Under the pieces are notes generated by a model, which was given only the letters and a program-made list of their open reading frames with translations, was not told the DNA's origin and searched no databases. Positions 42,998 through 54,642 of a stretch of 64,000 bases of DNA are shown here, one piece after another. The stretch spans positions 7,139,501-7,203,500 of the forward strand of contig NC_080566.1 of assembly GCF_030253575.1 (NCBI RefSeq), written 5' to 3'. The position numbers and the translations under genes were made by a program. Position 1 is the first letter of the stretch; each line of letters starts with the position of its first letter. The DNA comes from Rhododendron vialii (taxonomy: Eukaryota > Streptophyta > Magnoliopsida > Ericales > Ericaceae).

Positions 42998-45900
42998 TCA
43001 CAGAATTGCAGCTTTCAGTCTCCTCTTCAACTCCTTCCTGCAACCAGAGGAGAAATAAACAGTTAAAAACCATTCACTAACTAGAAAATTCACATGTATA
43101 CAATGGCGGACACAAGGGGGTGCCGGGGTGCACAACTTCAAATATCCTCACATATTATACTAGTTTTCCAGGTTACTTTTGAAAAGTTCTATGCGATTGA
43201 CCCTGCAAGTCCTTCGGTGAAAATTGTTCTTTAAAATTCCTGTGTGTGTGTCAAGTATCCCTAAATTCCAAGTTATCAATCATTTTTAGGTCGCGTGTAC
43301 AAAATTAAGCAGCGGCTTTGCGCATAGACACAATCTCATCTCTTCCTTCGACCTCACAAGTAGTAGCATAAACTTATGGAATATATATGTTGTTATCAGC
43401 ATGGAAATACATGTGTTTGGGGCCCTTGCTAGACGCAAATCCTGCGTCCACTACTGTATGTATAGAATCCTGTGTCTTTATACTTCTTTTTCGTCATCAC
43501 TCATATGAATTTACAACGTTGTCCTTTCAATTGTTTGCTCACTCACGCATGAAAATATTCTATTCTAAAGTTCGCGTGAATATAGAAAAAAAAGTGCATT
43601 GCAGTTTGCAGAAATCAACACGAACTTATACATGCATTTCTCATTTTATACCTCATAAGGTATCTGTCAAGGGTTGATGTAGATAAGAGTCCCCTATTCT
43701 CTTCAGCTCTCCTCAGAAGGTAAGGCATAACAAGCTCCACAGGTCCGAAAGGCATGTATTTACTGACTTGAAACCCTGCATTTTTCAAACCAAATGAAAG
43801 CCCATCTGCCATGCCATACAGTTGAGCAAATTGGAGCTTCTGGTTTCCATTTTGGATACCCAAATCCCGTGCTTTCGCAGCCGCTTTGTTTCCTATCATC
43901 CAACATAGCTTATGCATCAAACCAATGCCTCACCAAGCTGTAAGAATGAAAAGATCAAAAGGCATACTGCTACGGACTCAAAATACGTTCATAAGAAAGT
44001 ATTCGACCAGCGGTCCCCATTTAAAATAAAAGCAACCCCCATTTAAAATAAAAGCAACGGTACCAAAATCAATATAGTACTTTTCAAAACTAAAAGGTCT
44101 GCATTGTTTTCTATTCAAGATTTACCTGATTTAGTATTAGGGTTCAAAAGGTATAAAATGATATGAACGAAAAATAATTTCATTACTAGTTTGCTCTTGC
44201 CATAGACTGTAGATTCCATTTCGATGAATGCAGCGGTACCAACACTATTTTCGAATAAATGCAACGTTTGCATTTGTTTTCCGTTGGAAATTTACCTGAA
44301 TCCATGTTGTGAGTCGCAATGATCACCGCGCCAGAGCCACTAGCAATCTTCTCAAGCATGAAAGAGGTGCAGTCATTAAAGCAAGCGTGCGTTTGATCAA
44401 TAGTATTGTGGATTGGGGACTCAACACCTAGGGAAGTAGCCAAATGTCTTTCGCTCGACATATAAGCTCCCCTCACCAACTTGAACCCCATTGGCACTCC
44501 CATTTTCTCAGCAGCATTTGCTGATATGATCAACCTCTCCTTCGCGTCTGTCAAGTAAGTTTGAATCGTCCCGTAAATGATTGGGTTATCCCCCACATTG
44601 TACATCAGAGCCGATGAGTACGTGAAGTAGTCTATCCCGGGTTGAACAGAGGTGTCCTCCGCATCGATTGTTAGAGGCACATTGGCTTCAATGCAGCTTT
44701 GGCAGATTTTGAGCATCCTTTGTTGAGCTAAGTGGAGATCGGTCTCTTCTTCTACAGTCAGAGGGTCTGGTTTGCTCGGCGTGTGGTAAAAAGGGCTTGA
44801 ATCGGCGAAAATTGGAAGAGTGTTGAGCTTCCATGGAAGTTGGAAAGACTCATTGTTGTATTCCCATCTCAATAGATCACTTACTCGCTTGAGTAATCCG
44901 AGGGGGCAAATGGCAGTGATCTTCACCACAACAAAGCTAACCTGTTCATAGACAATAACCCATTTTTCATAGGTCAAAAATCTGAAATTAAGTATCAATC
45001 TAATCTACTATTTATTTTTTGTAGGAAATGTGTGAAACTAGTGTCAAACTAATCTCACCACCGCAGCTAATTTTCTGTTTAAATTTTCTCGATATACAAT
45101 TCTCAAAGTATAAGAAAATGTAAATCCGAAGTGCACCTACGAAGTAGGGGAGTACGCAGTTATCAATTTAATCACTTGCCTTTCGTTCTTTTTTTGCGTT
45201 ACATTGGAGAGTGAAAAATCTTTGATGGACGATCTTCATATTTCAAAAAAAAAAATTGTGGATTTTGTCTCCCCACCAAATTTCACCATTTTTGGGTGAA
45301 GAACCAAGTAAGAACTTGAACACCACACCTTGCGCGATTGGTTTAGGTCCGCAGTTCGAGTTAGGTGCTCAGCTTCTGTTTCAACCACTGACACTCCCAC
45401 GGTCACTCCACTATCCTACCGTCTAAAAAAAAACAAATATGAATTTTCCCTGTTGTTCATTTCTTACCAAATCACTATGTTCTAACTCAAATACGAAATT
45501 ATTCAGTTAAAAAAATGTCATCTCTCCCATAAGAAAGCAAAAACAACAAAACCCAACTGGAAAATTACAGCGAAATTATTCAGTAGTCTGGGATCCACAA
45601 CCACACATTCTAGTGGGACAGTAATACTTTGGTGACCACATTTGACTACTACATTTTGGATTTGACTACTACATTTTGGATACCATACGATGTGTCATCG
45701 ATGCAGCGGGGATTCTGGTGAATAATTACTCAAAATTACATGCAGAAAAAGGCAAAGCACCAAAAAAACAGAGGAGAGAGAGAAAAATTTCATCAATCCA
45801 AGTAATGAACAAAAAGTGGGTTGCTCTGTTCTATTAAAAAGCTTACAGAGGAGGTGGGAAGCGACTTGGCCGATTCAACCGTCTCTAGAAACCCTTCCAA

Positions 45901-46401
45901 ATTCCGATCACACGACTCGTTATCAGAGGCGTGTTCCAAGGCATAAACCAGCATCCCTTTCAACCCGGAATCCCAAATCCTCGCCGCCGTCCTAGCCGCC
46001 TCCGCGGGGCCTGGGCCGGCGCAGAATTGATCGTAGAAAGTGTGTTTGATCGTCCCCACCGTCGCCTCGCGCAGCAACGGCGTGCGCATGAGCTTGGAGT
46101 TCATGACCCACATGCCCAGGTCGATCATCGGCTCGACGGCCGCCGCGTGGAGGTTGACCGCCGACCGGAGGAGCTTACCGGTGGAGACGGAAGAGAAGAG
46201 CCCCTTTACGTCATCCACGTCGAGAATCGCGGTGGTAGGAGATGGGTGGTCAACGGCGGTGGGATGAGGAGCCTTAAGGAATTGGTGGAGATTGAGAGGA
46301 GAGACGGTGGCGGTGATGGAGGAGTGGGCCGCGGAGTAGTGTGGCTTGGCGAAGGGACGGAGTCTTTGGATGATCTTTGGACATGCAACTCGGTGGGCCA
46401 T
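42998..46401 (-). CDS. ProDH: Proline dehydrogenase, mitochondrial
   Basis: Four exons: 46401-45847, 44941-44296, 43892-43652 and 43037-42998. All are GT-AG with compatible phases and join into 493 aa (family about 490-500). It oxidises proline to pyrroline-5-carboxylate with FAD at the inner mitochondrial membrane. The N-terminus MAHRVACPKIIQRLRPFAKP suits a presequence. Exon 2 holds LTIDAEDT (about residue 278), KLVRGAYMSSE (about 340) and ATHN (about 394). Exon 3 holds FAQLYGMADGLSFGL, YMPFGPVELVMPYLLRRAEE and NRG, the substrate/FAD end of the barrel. Exon 4 adds KELKRRLKAAIL. Intron 1 is 905 bp. No lesion is visible. The upstream bZIP-type elements fit known ProDH regulation. Neighbouring PPR (19.5 kb) suggests kinship with the At5g38710 locus. 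Confidence 0.96.
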
Positions 46402-46800
46402 GAAACGTGCAAACTCTCTCTCTCTCTCTAGATGAAAAGGGTAGTGATCAGAGGGGGCAAATGGCCCTTAATCCTCTTCTCTCTCTCCCTCTCTCTCTAC
46501 TCTCTCCCAACCCCACGTCTCATTTTGCAGAGTTTGAGGATGGGAGCTATTTGTAGAGAGAGAAAACTATTTTCACTGCTGTATTTTAGGAAGGTGTTAC
46601 CAAGAGAAAAATAAATCTTGTGTAACGGAGGCAGATAAAAAGGAGTAACCGAATGAATGCCCGCAAATGAACGGTAAAATTAGTTCTCGAGATTAGTCGA
46701 GATAAGCGGTTGGGACATCGAATCAATCCTTAAATTGGATCTGAGCGGTTAATATTGTACATGTTATACTCTGCATTGGTAGCACAATATAAATGTTAGT
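46402..46800 (-). promoter_or_regulatory. ProDH leader and proximal promoter
   Basis: CT/GA-rich tracts (46415-46430 and 46480-46505 on plus) lie just upstream of the start codon. No unambiguous TATA box was found. Confidence 0.45.
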
Positions 46801-46806
46801 ATGAGT
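46801..46806 (-). promoter_or_regulatory. ACTCAT element upstream of ProDH
   Basis: ACTCAT on the coding strand 400 bases upstream of the start codon. In Arabidopsis ProDH this hexamer is the proline/hypo-osmolarity-responsive element bound by group S bZIPs. A TGAGTCA (AP-1/GCN4-like) also lies at 46821-46827. Confidence 0.5.
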
Positions 46807-46902
46807 TAGCTTTCAAATGTTGAGTCATGATACATACATAGGTTGGGATGAAATGAATACTAGGATGTGCGTAATTTTAGTTGAATCTTTCAAGAATTCC
46901 AG

Positions 46903-46925
46903 GGGTGACTCATGGGTGACTCATG
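46903..46925 (+). promoter_or_regulatory. Tandem GGTGACTCATG bZIP-type sites upstream of ProDH
   Basis: The 11-bp word GGTGACTCATG is repeated head to tail, giving ACTCAT at 46908-46913 and 46919-46924, each inside TGACTCA. They lie about 510-520 bases upstream of the ProDH start. Confidence 0.55.
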
Positions 46926-47107
46926 AGCAAGAAATTAGGGTTGGTCAAGATGGTAAGAACAAAGTGACACACACAAAATTAGGGTTTGAAGTGGGTATAG
47001 TTTATTTATTGAGAAAAATACCAAACGATAGTTTTTTTTGTCTTAGAGGATGGAATTTTAGAGCAATGCTACGCTCCCTTTAAAACTTTACTCAAGACCG
47101 AACTGCA

Positions 47108-47530
47108 TCTGGCAGTGGCGGAGCCAGGATTTTGACCTCGGGAGAGCTGGCTTTGCAGACTTATTTTTTTTATCAGAACATATACTAATTAGTATATCAT
47201 AAAAAATTCGTTTTCCAATTACATAATTTGTACATTAATTGAAATTATTCTAACCTTACGCAGTTAAAATATATCAATCATTTTATTTTTTCTTTAAGCT
47301 ACTTCAACTGTCACGTGTTTATTTTTTAATTATGAAAAAAAATTAAGAAATGAGAATATAAAATATCTGATTTTTTTATCAAATCAAAGCAAAATTATTA
47401 AAATTATAAGTAGCTATATATAAATAATTATTAATGATATTCAAAATCAAATATATATAAATTAAAATATCCTATATTATTGTACTATGCCATAGTACAA
47501 CTTTAGTAAAGCCGGTAGTTGCTATATTTA
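47108..47530. mobile_element. GTGGCGGAGCCAGGATTT-type repeat relic
   Basis: Starts with a word found at the end of many plant dispersed repeats and continues as very AT-rich noncoding DNA. A similar but shorter relic may lie at 43103-43470 (ATGGCGGACACAAGGGGG) inside ProDH intron 3. Confidence 0.4.
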
Positions 47531-47689
47531 GAAATTTAAGGGGTGCATTTAGAAGGTCCCCTAGAAAACAGTCATAGAAAACAGTCAAGGAAGCGATTAG
47601 AATTTGGCACCTCCCTTCGATATAATTACCAAACAAACAATTCAGGTGGGTTCATGCACAATGGAATAAGTGAAAATCTTGTTTACAGA

Positions 47690-47870
47690 GCACTATAAAC
47701 AAATGTTTACAGAGCTTAATCTCAGTTGTCCAAAATATTTTTGGACGGTCCGAATTTTTCAAAAATTATTCGCGTGAATAGTTTTTTTAAAATTCGGACC
47801 ATTGATTGTCGAAACAGAAGTCTAAGATTGTACGGCTCCGTAAATAGGCTGTTTGCAGCAGCTTCGTAAA
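47690..47870. mobile_element. Short palindromic MITE
   Basis: The left arm GTTTACAGAGC...TGGACGGTCCGAATTTT pairs with the right arm AAAATTCGGACCATTGATTG...GGCTCCGTAAAT. The centre TATTCGCGTGAATA is itself palindromic. Noncoding. Confidence 0.6.
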
Positions 47871-48010
47871 TAAGTTTCTCTCATGGAATAATTGTGTTAT
47901 GTCTTATGTGTACAAGATTTATTTTGTTCATTTTGGGAGCATATAAGTATAAAAGGGGGGCTTGTTTGTAAATACATACATATCGTTTGTGTATGTGAGA
48001 AGTTGGCAGC

Positions 48011-48413
48011 TAAGGCTCCGTTTGTTTTGATGTTTATGTTTTTTCAGAAAATAAACTTTAAATTTTTATTTTCTGGTGTTTGGTTGGCACTTGAAAAATA
48101 TTTTCAGAAATCGACAGAATAATGTAGAGAGATAGAGAGAGGGCTTTAACGATGTAGAGATATGAGAATATTGGAATTGAACATATATGGGTCAGGACTG
48201 ACGATCGAATAAACTGAGTAGCGATAATTGCAATAGATGGCATCGGGTTCATTTCGAAAAATAACTTATGGAAGATTAAGGATAAATCATTTTCATCCAA
48301 TTAATAGAAAATATTTTATATGTAAAATATTTTTCTTATTTTTTACACAACCAAATACCTGAAATAGGTAAAACTACTGGGAAATATTTTACGGCCAAAC
48401 AAACGGAGCCTAA
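48011..48413. mobile_element. Tourist/Harbinger-like MITE with TAA target duplication
   Basis: The element 48014-48410 (397 bp) begins GGCTCCGTTTGTTTT and ends AAACAAACGGAGCC, flanked by TAA at 48011-48013 and 48411-48413. The interior arms contain AAAATATTTTC-like repeats. Noncoding. Confidence 0.83.
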
Positions 48414-48517
48414 ATGCAGAACAGAGGAATCTAAGCAGAGCAGAGGAATCTGAACTCTCTCCACGCAAAGACCCATTTGCCCATATTGAACACATTTTCA
48501 ACCCATTTAAACCCACC

Positions 48518-49575
48518 ATTTGTATCAAAAAATGTGCCATATGTTTATCTCGGGCCAAACCATTTAAAGTAGTTAATACTGAGTGGACAAACTGGAGTGT
48601 CTCCACCAACTAGACCATAAAGAGATTAGAAAGCATGGGGGTTCAATAAATTGTCCAGAATCCTATCTTGATGTTTAAAGCAGTTAATACAGTCACAAGG
48701 AGATCGATAGAGGAGGATTGACCCAAGGCCAGTTGTATTCTGACGAAAGATCCGCAGGAGATAACGAAGGGAACCATTAGGCCACTTTGTCCGTTGTCTA
48801 TTAGCTCATCATCCAAGGCCTACCAAACAATTACTTCATGCGAAAGTACACACTCCGTCCAAAACGAACTCAAAATTCAAACGATCCAAAAAACACGTAA
48901 CTTTGATGTTGCGTCTGAGCTACTACAGAACATTGAAAAGAGTTTTGGAACGCACATTTTGAGATCTCAAGTTTTCAGAAGGTTTGAAGAAAGGGAATAA
49001 CGGTACCCAACCCAGCCTACGCACAAAATCTCTCAAAGGGACTCATTAAATAATTGCCAAAAGAAAAGCTAAATCTCATGAGGAATTGGAAGAGCACAAA
49101 TATAATCCCAGGCAAACTTAGGTCATGAAGAATGGATATGTAAAGAAGAAAATTTTGAAGGTATGGAACAAATTGTCTTCTATGCAGTTCCAGGAAAATA
49201 TTGTAACTCAAGCTGGGCAAGGAGGAAATAGCCTGGGGAAGTGCGTTCTTGCCTGTGGCGGCAAGACACAAGCGCTTGACCTCTTAGCGAGAAACTAGGG
49301 TTCTGGTTGACTACATAATCTTTTTCATAGGCAAAGAATAAACTTTACAAATACAAATTGCAGAATTCCATGACAAGAGCTATATGCCCTATGCAACGAT
49401 CCAATAGCTTCATAACTAGTCTATGTCTAGAGTGAACTAAGTAGCAATTCATGCAGGATTTCGAAGTAGCAGAGGGAACAAAACCATAACTAAATCAAAT
49501 TGATAACCCGTAAGCGATGAAATCTCCCAACTAATAGTGTTAAATGTGCAAGGTAGCAACTGGCCCTTGGCAGGG
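48518..49575 (+). repeat. Segmental duplication D1, copy 1
   Basis: Matches 61181-62530 in the same orientation. It begins with ATGTGCCATATGTTTATCTC and continues with ACTAGACCATAAAGAGATTA, CCCAAGGCCAGTTGTATTCT and on through 49200. The second copy has about 300 extra bases near 61220-61520. Noncoding; stops interrupt every frame. Confidence 0.8.
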
Positions 49576-50321
49576 AGAAGTATGCTATGTTATTGTCCAA
49601 CCAATAAAAAAACGTCAATTTTTTTTAATGAAAAGAAGCCAGAAAAAAACAAAAAGTAAAAAATTGAAGTGAGGCAGTGCAAAGTGCAAAGAACAAGGGC
49701 ATAGAATGATAGAATGCAATAATAGGCTTTCTGGAGATTGAAAGACAGCTTTTTTCGCCGAGTACATGCATTAGCCGGTGGCGAAACAGAGACTTGGAGA
49801 TTGGAATTGGGGTATTGAGTTTGCAGGTTCAAACCGTGTTCGGTTTAGAGCCTCTAAAACTAACCCTTCTCTCAATACATGGTTCCCAATAAGCTTCTCT
49901 TCAATTACTATTACTTTTATTTCTCTACATATCTCTCTCTCCATCCATTAACCCAAAAATCTCTATCAAAATTCAAACCAAACAAAAGCATTTAAGGGGC
50001 TCTACTGTCCCTGCTGCACCTTGGGGACAGCAGACCCCAAAAGTCCGAAGGCTATTGACAGCAAAAACTGGAAGTGTATTAGGAAAGTTCAAAAACTAGC
50101 CACTACATCGCCACATCCAAAGACTAATTCCTTTTTTCTTTCATAGAGCAAACTGGCACCGGAATAGACAGAACAAAATCGGAATAAAGCCTCAATGCAA
50201 TGGGGAAGAGCAAACTTTGCTTCTCACAGAAGCATGGGAGTCCTAAAATCACACCTTTTTTTCACAATTCAAACATCAAGCATGATAAATAGAAGAAACA
50301 TTCTAATGAAGTTTCCTGCTG
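49200..50321 (+). repeat. Segmental duplication D2, copy 1
   Basis: Nearly identical by eye to 53482-54642, from TTGTAACTCAAGCTGGGCAA to AAACATTCTAATGAAGTTTC. The copies differ by scattered substitutions and small indels, so the event is recent. No gene is conserved in it. Confidence 0.88.
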
Positions 50322-51022
50322 CATAAAGCAAAAAGACTTGGCAATCTATCTCTGAATCAAAATTTCAAGTACTTCCAATTTTAAGGGTCCTGCAACATGA
50401 AGGCTAGTTTTAACAGCAGATCTTACGGTATTGTCCTACAGGGAGAAGTATCCTACGGCATAAAGAAAAAAGACTTAGCAATCCATCTCAAGAAATATGA
50501 AGGCCCATACAGGGAGAAGTATCCTATGGTATTGTCCTACCAATAAAAGACGTCAATTTCTTTAAACGAAAAGAAGCCAGAAAAAACAAAAAACAAAAAG
50601 TCAAAAATTGAAGAAGAGGACTCACTACATTCAAGATAGGACTAGGAGACTCATAGAAGTCTTCTATTTAAGCATAGTCCTATATGCCATGAACTAAATG
50701 CGAGCAAACCACAAGGGCATGGACCTCAGCGTCCGAAGGCTATGGGCAGCAAAATCTGAATAAAATCTCAATGCAGGGAGGAAGAGCAAACTTTACTTCT
50801 CATAGGAGCATTTGAGTCCTAACACCTTTTTTCCAAAATTCAAACATAAAGCATGATGAAGAAACATTCTAATGAAGTTTCCTGCTGCATAAAGCAAAGA
50901 CTTATCAATCCATCTCTGAATCAAAATTTCCGAGTACTGACATGGAAGGCTAATTTTAACAGCAGATCTTAAGCCTATGTGATTGGGGAGTCCCATTCTC
51001 TCAAGGACCACCTTAAATTAAT
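50322..51022. repeat. Diverged local repeats of the D2 3' part
   Basis: Segments near 50440-50580 and 50730-50960 repeat parts of D2 (AGGGAGAAGTATCCTA, GTCCGAAGGCTAT, GAAACATTCTAATGAAGTTT), so this is an older tandem echo of the same DNA. No gene. Confidence 0.65.
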
Positions 51023-51330
51023 AAAATAAGGACCTCCCTTTCCCGATAGAATTTCGATGATCCAAACCGCTCAATGTGTTCAGAACATGATTTTAAACGT
51101 ACCCGCGAGAAATCAGCAAAAAAAAATGACCGGAAAGGCTTCATCCGAGCAGTTTTTGTTTATATTTTATCGAACGGTTCAAATAAAAATTGCTCGGATG
51201 AAGCCCTTCCCGGTCATTTTTTCTGCTAATTCCTCGCGAGTACTCTTAAAATCACGTTATGAACACATTGAGCGGCTCGGATCATTGAAATTCGAACGGA
51301 AAATGGAAGAAATGGAGAGGTCCTTATTTT
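51023..51330. mobile_element. Palindromic MITE, family 2
   Basis: The arms AAAATAAGGACCTC, GATGATCC, CGCTCAATGTGTTCA and GACCGGAAAGGCTTCATCCG on the left are all mirrored on the right. The centre is AT-rich. A partial extra end (AAAATAAGGAC) follows at 51335-51346, suggesting nested or partial copies. Noncoding. Confidence 0.8.
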
Positions 51331-51461
51331 AACTAAAATAAGGACTTCCTCATTTGAAAATGACTGTGTGATTGGGTACTCAAAGATGACATTTTTCTAG
51401 AAAACTAACTCTACACTCCAGAAAATGTCTCCAGCTCATGTAAACCAGGACCACCACGAGG

Positions 51462-51960
51462 AATTCTTCTTCTTCAACTCATCTGCCAGCTCCGTAATTT
51501 TACGGAGCTGGTTTTGCTGAATTTTTAGCATTTCATCTCTTGAGCCAGCCTCCAGTTCAAGTCACTTGAGCTTATTAATTGCAGCCTCCGCGGCAGCGTC
51601 TGCTGCTATCCGATCTTTATTCTGACGTGATATAAAGTCCCAGGACATTAGCACAAAAGATCCGACAGTGCAGAAAGCCATACCATAAGCCACAACACCA
51701 CTTGGAAAAACAAAAAAACAAATTCCAACACGTGAAGTTCAAAAAAAAAGCAAGGCTAAGGAGGAGAATATGATTTAGAATGGATAACCAACCATCCTTA
51801 GCCAGAAATGATTTTGAAGACGCTTTCCCAGATTGAGACGGTTTCACCTTAAGCTTGTAAGCTTGATAGTAGCTCGAAACTTGTGAATAACTCAGTCCAT
51901 GAAGCTTCATTCTCTCCCAGATTCGCCAAATTTGGCATCTACAAAAACAGAAATACCAAT
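51462..51960 (-). pseudogene. Broken small membrane/coiled-coil protein gene, unrecognised
   Basis: Reading on the minus strand, a first block contains MKLHGLSYSQVSSYYQAYKL and KASSKSFLAKDG. A second (51700-51462) contains GVVAYGMAFCTVGSFVLMSW, a likely membrane segment, then DFISRQNKDRIAADAAAEAA, INKLK, an in-frame TGA, and LELEAGSRDEMLKIQQNQ... to KKNSSWWSWFT-stop. The conserved-looking frame on both sides of the TGA suggests a CGA-to-TGA nonsense change. The splice between the blocks does not give matching phases, which also argues for decay. I do not recognise the family. Confidence 0.5.
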
Positions 51961-51980
51961 CAAGACCTCTCAATGGAGTG

Positions 51981-53382
51981 CACGGTCCAGTCTGTCAATT
52001 TGAAAAAATATTTGGATCCTTTATGGGTCTACTTTCATGTAGGGTTGCCAATGAACCCATAGATCCTTTTTCCGTTAAAATACATAGGGAGGTCATAATC
52101 TCTAGTGTCTCAGTTTCCATAAATTTCTCGTTTGCATTGGATTTTTTTTTACCACAAATGGATGTTTGCATATCAAAGTGCAAGTTGGCAAGGTGGTTAG
52201 GCCTATTTCCTAAACATAAACTTTGGGAACAATTGGTCATTTAACTTCGAAAACCAAAATATTTTATTTGAGTTGTGCATGTTCAAAGCCTTTTTTTCAT
52301 AGCCCAAACCAAAATATTGATGAATCCACCAGCAATTCCCGGGAAGTGTAGTTGTCAGGTAGCTAATCACATTGTTGAATCAACAATGCCTTTCCCTGAA
52401 TCGTAGACTGGATTAAATCAGTCGTAGCTTTGAAATAATACAAAATACTAAAGAATGGAGACATATCGTAAGGAATAAGCATTAGAAAATAAGAGGATTT
52501 CACTCTTTCCCAAGTTGGAGTCGAGCTTTACCTGAAGGAACTGTCATGAGAAAGAGGGATCAAATCCCCCATTCTCGTCTATTTAGGCATACCTACACGG
52601 CTATACATGTACATAACTAGTCTAAAATTTGTTCTGCTTTCCTTGTTATTCTTGAATGTGATGTACCTTTGGCTTTGTAGCTGTTTCAAATGGATTCCTT
52701 TGTTAACAATCAAACACATGCGGCACAAATACTATAAACATGAAATAGTTTCAGCCAAGTACAATGAAAATCTACAAGAAGACCGTGTAGTCTAACACGT
52801 GAAACGTACTTACGGCAAAAGCCGCAAAACATGAGGCCCTAAAGCTCACCTTGATCTACGATCCTATTCAAGATTTGTGAATTAGAAGAAACAATATTCG
52901 GAAAGATAAATTTAACCAAATACACATTCATATACCATATATTCAACACTTCTTATTGACTATGGTGGATTAAGAGTGAAATTCACGAGTTCAATTCTCG
53001 GAAACAGCCTCTCTGCTTATAGAGGTAAGGCTACATACACCAACCCTTCCCCAAACCCGGCAAATGCAAGAGCTTCATGCACCAGGTACGCCCTCAGGAG
53101 TGAAAGAACCCGGCTTGGATTCTTTAACTACTCTAGCGGCTACATTACTAACAAACTATGCACAAGTATCCATCATTTTTGTGCAAAGATGTTCCGAAAC
53201 TGGAAGATTCCTCACCTATTTTGGGTTTACTATAACCACCTCTAGATCCTTACCGGCTTTGCAACAGCCTTGAATAGTACATACACTTTAGCATTAGTAG
53301 TAAAACATTTCCAATACCATTCATAAAACTGGATAAGCATAAAGGATCCAAATATTTTTCCAAATTGACAGACTGGACCGTG
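51981..53382. repeat. Segment bounded by 42-bp inverted repeats
   Basis: CACGGTCCAGTCTGTCAATT at 51981 and its onward sequence through GGATCCTTTA recur as the reverse complement ending at 53382 (GACAGACTGGACCGTG). The arms are nearly identical. The roughly 1.4-kb interior holds a SINE relic and unrelated DNA. It may be a non-autonomous DNA element or an inverted duplication. Confidence 0.6.
52965..53095 (+). mobile_element. Au-SINE-like relic
   Basis: Contains a tRNA-like B-box region (GAGTTCAATTCTCGGAAAC) followed by GGTAAGGCTACATACACCAA, CCCTTCCCCAAACCCGGC and GCTTCATGCACCAGGTACGC. Order and wording match the 3' half of the Au SINE family of angiosperms. The 5' part is weak. Confidence 0.65.
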
Positions 53383-53481
53383 TTTTACCACAAAAGCTAT
53401 TATGTCTACTATGTGGGACCTTGCCAATTATTAGCTTGGTTCAGTTTAACTATCGGATAACAAAAGAATGCCGGACCTTAT

Positions 53482-54642
53482 TGTAACTCAAGCTGGGCAA
53501 GGAGGAAATAGCCTGGGGAAGTGCGTTCTTGCCTGTGGCAGCAAGACACAAGCGCTTGACCTCCTAGCGAGAAACAAGGGTTCTGGTCGACTACATAATC
53601 ATTTTCATAGGCAAAGAATAAAATTTACAAATACAAATTGCAGAATTCCATGACAAGAGCTATATGCCCTATGCAACGATCCAATAGCTTCATAACTAGT
53701 CTATGTCTAGAGTGAACTAAGTAGTAATTCATGCAGGATTTCGAAGTAGCAGAGGGAACAAAACCATAACTAAATCAAATTGATAACCCGTAAGCGATGA
53801 AATCTCCCAACTATAAGTGTTAAATGTGCAAGGTAGCAACTGGCCCTTGGCAGGGAGAAGTATGCTATGTTATTGTCCTACCAATAAAAAAACGTCAATT
53901 TTTTTTAATGAAAAGAAGCCAGAAAAAAAACAAAAAGTAAAAAATTGAAGTGAGGCAGTGCAAAGTGCACAGAACAAGGGCATAGAATGATAGAATGCAA
54001 TAATAGGCTTTCTGGAGATTGAAAGACAGCTTTTTTCGCCGAGTACATGCATTAGCCGGTGGCGAAACAGAGACTTGGGGATTGGAATTGGGGTATTGAG
54101 TTTGTGGGTTCAAACCGTGTTCGGTTTAGGGGGGGTATTGAGTTTGCGGGTTCAAACCTTGTTCGGTTTTGGGCCTCTAAAACTAACCCTTCTCTCAATA
54201 CATGGTTCCCAATAAGCTTCTCTTCAATTACTATTACTTTTATTTGTCTACATATCTCTCTCTCCATCCATTAACCCAAAAATCTCTATCAAAATTCAAA
54301 CCAAACAAAAGCGTTTAAGGGGCACTACTGTCCCTGCTGCACCTTGGGGACAGCAGACCCCAAAAGTCCGAAGGCTATTGACAGCAAAAACTGGAAGTGT
54401 ATTAGGAAAGTTCGAAAACTGGCCACTACATCGCCACATCCAAAGACTAATTACTTTTTTCTTTCATAGAGCAAACTGGCACCGGACCGGAATAGACAGA
54501 ACAAAATCTGAATAAAGCCTCAATGCAATGGGGAAGAGCAAACTTTTGCTTCTCATAGAAGCATGGGAGTCCTAAAATCACACCTTTTTTCCACAATTCA
54601 AACTCAAGCATGATAAATAGAAGAAACATTCTAATGAAGTTT
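53482..54642 (+). repeat. Segmental duplication D2, copy 2
   Basis: Second copy of 49200-50321. It has an extra tandem copy of a roughly 43-bp unit at about 54085-54170 (GGGTATTGAGTTTG then GGTTCAAACC) compared with copy 1. Noncoding. Confidence 0.88.

Noticed and set aside
43103-43470. Possible retrotransposon LTR in ProDH intron 3
   Set aside because: Only a short GGCGGACACAAGG-like word matches a known type of plant repeat; no ends visible.
45931-46431. A 166-codon plus-strand ORF
   Set aside because: It is the antisense shadow of ProDH exon 1; its length reflects the GC-rich exon.
53064-53273. A 69-codon ORF after the SINE
   Set aside because: It starts inside the SINE relic and has no recognisable domain; no splice context supports it.
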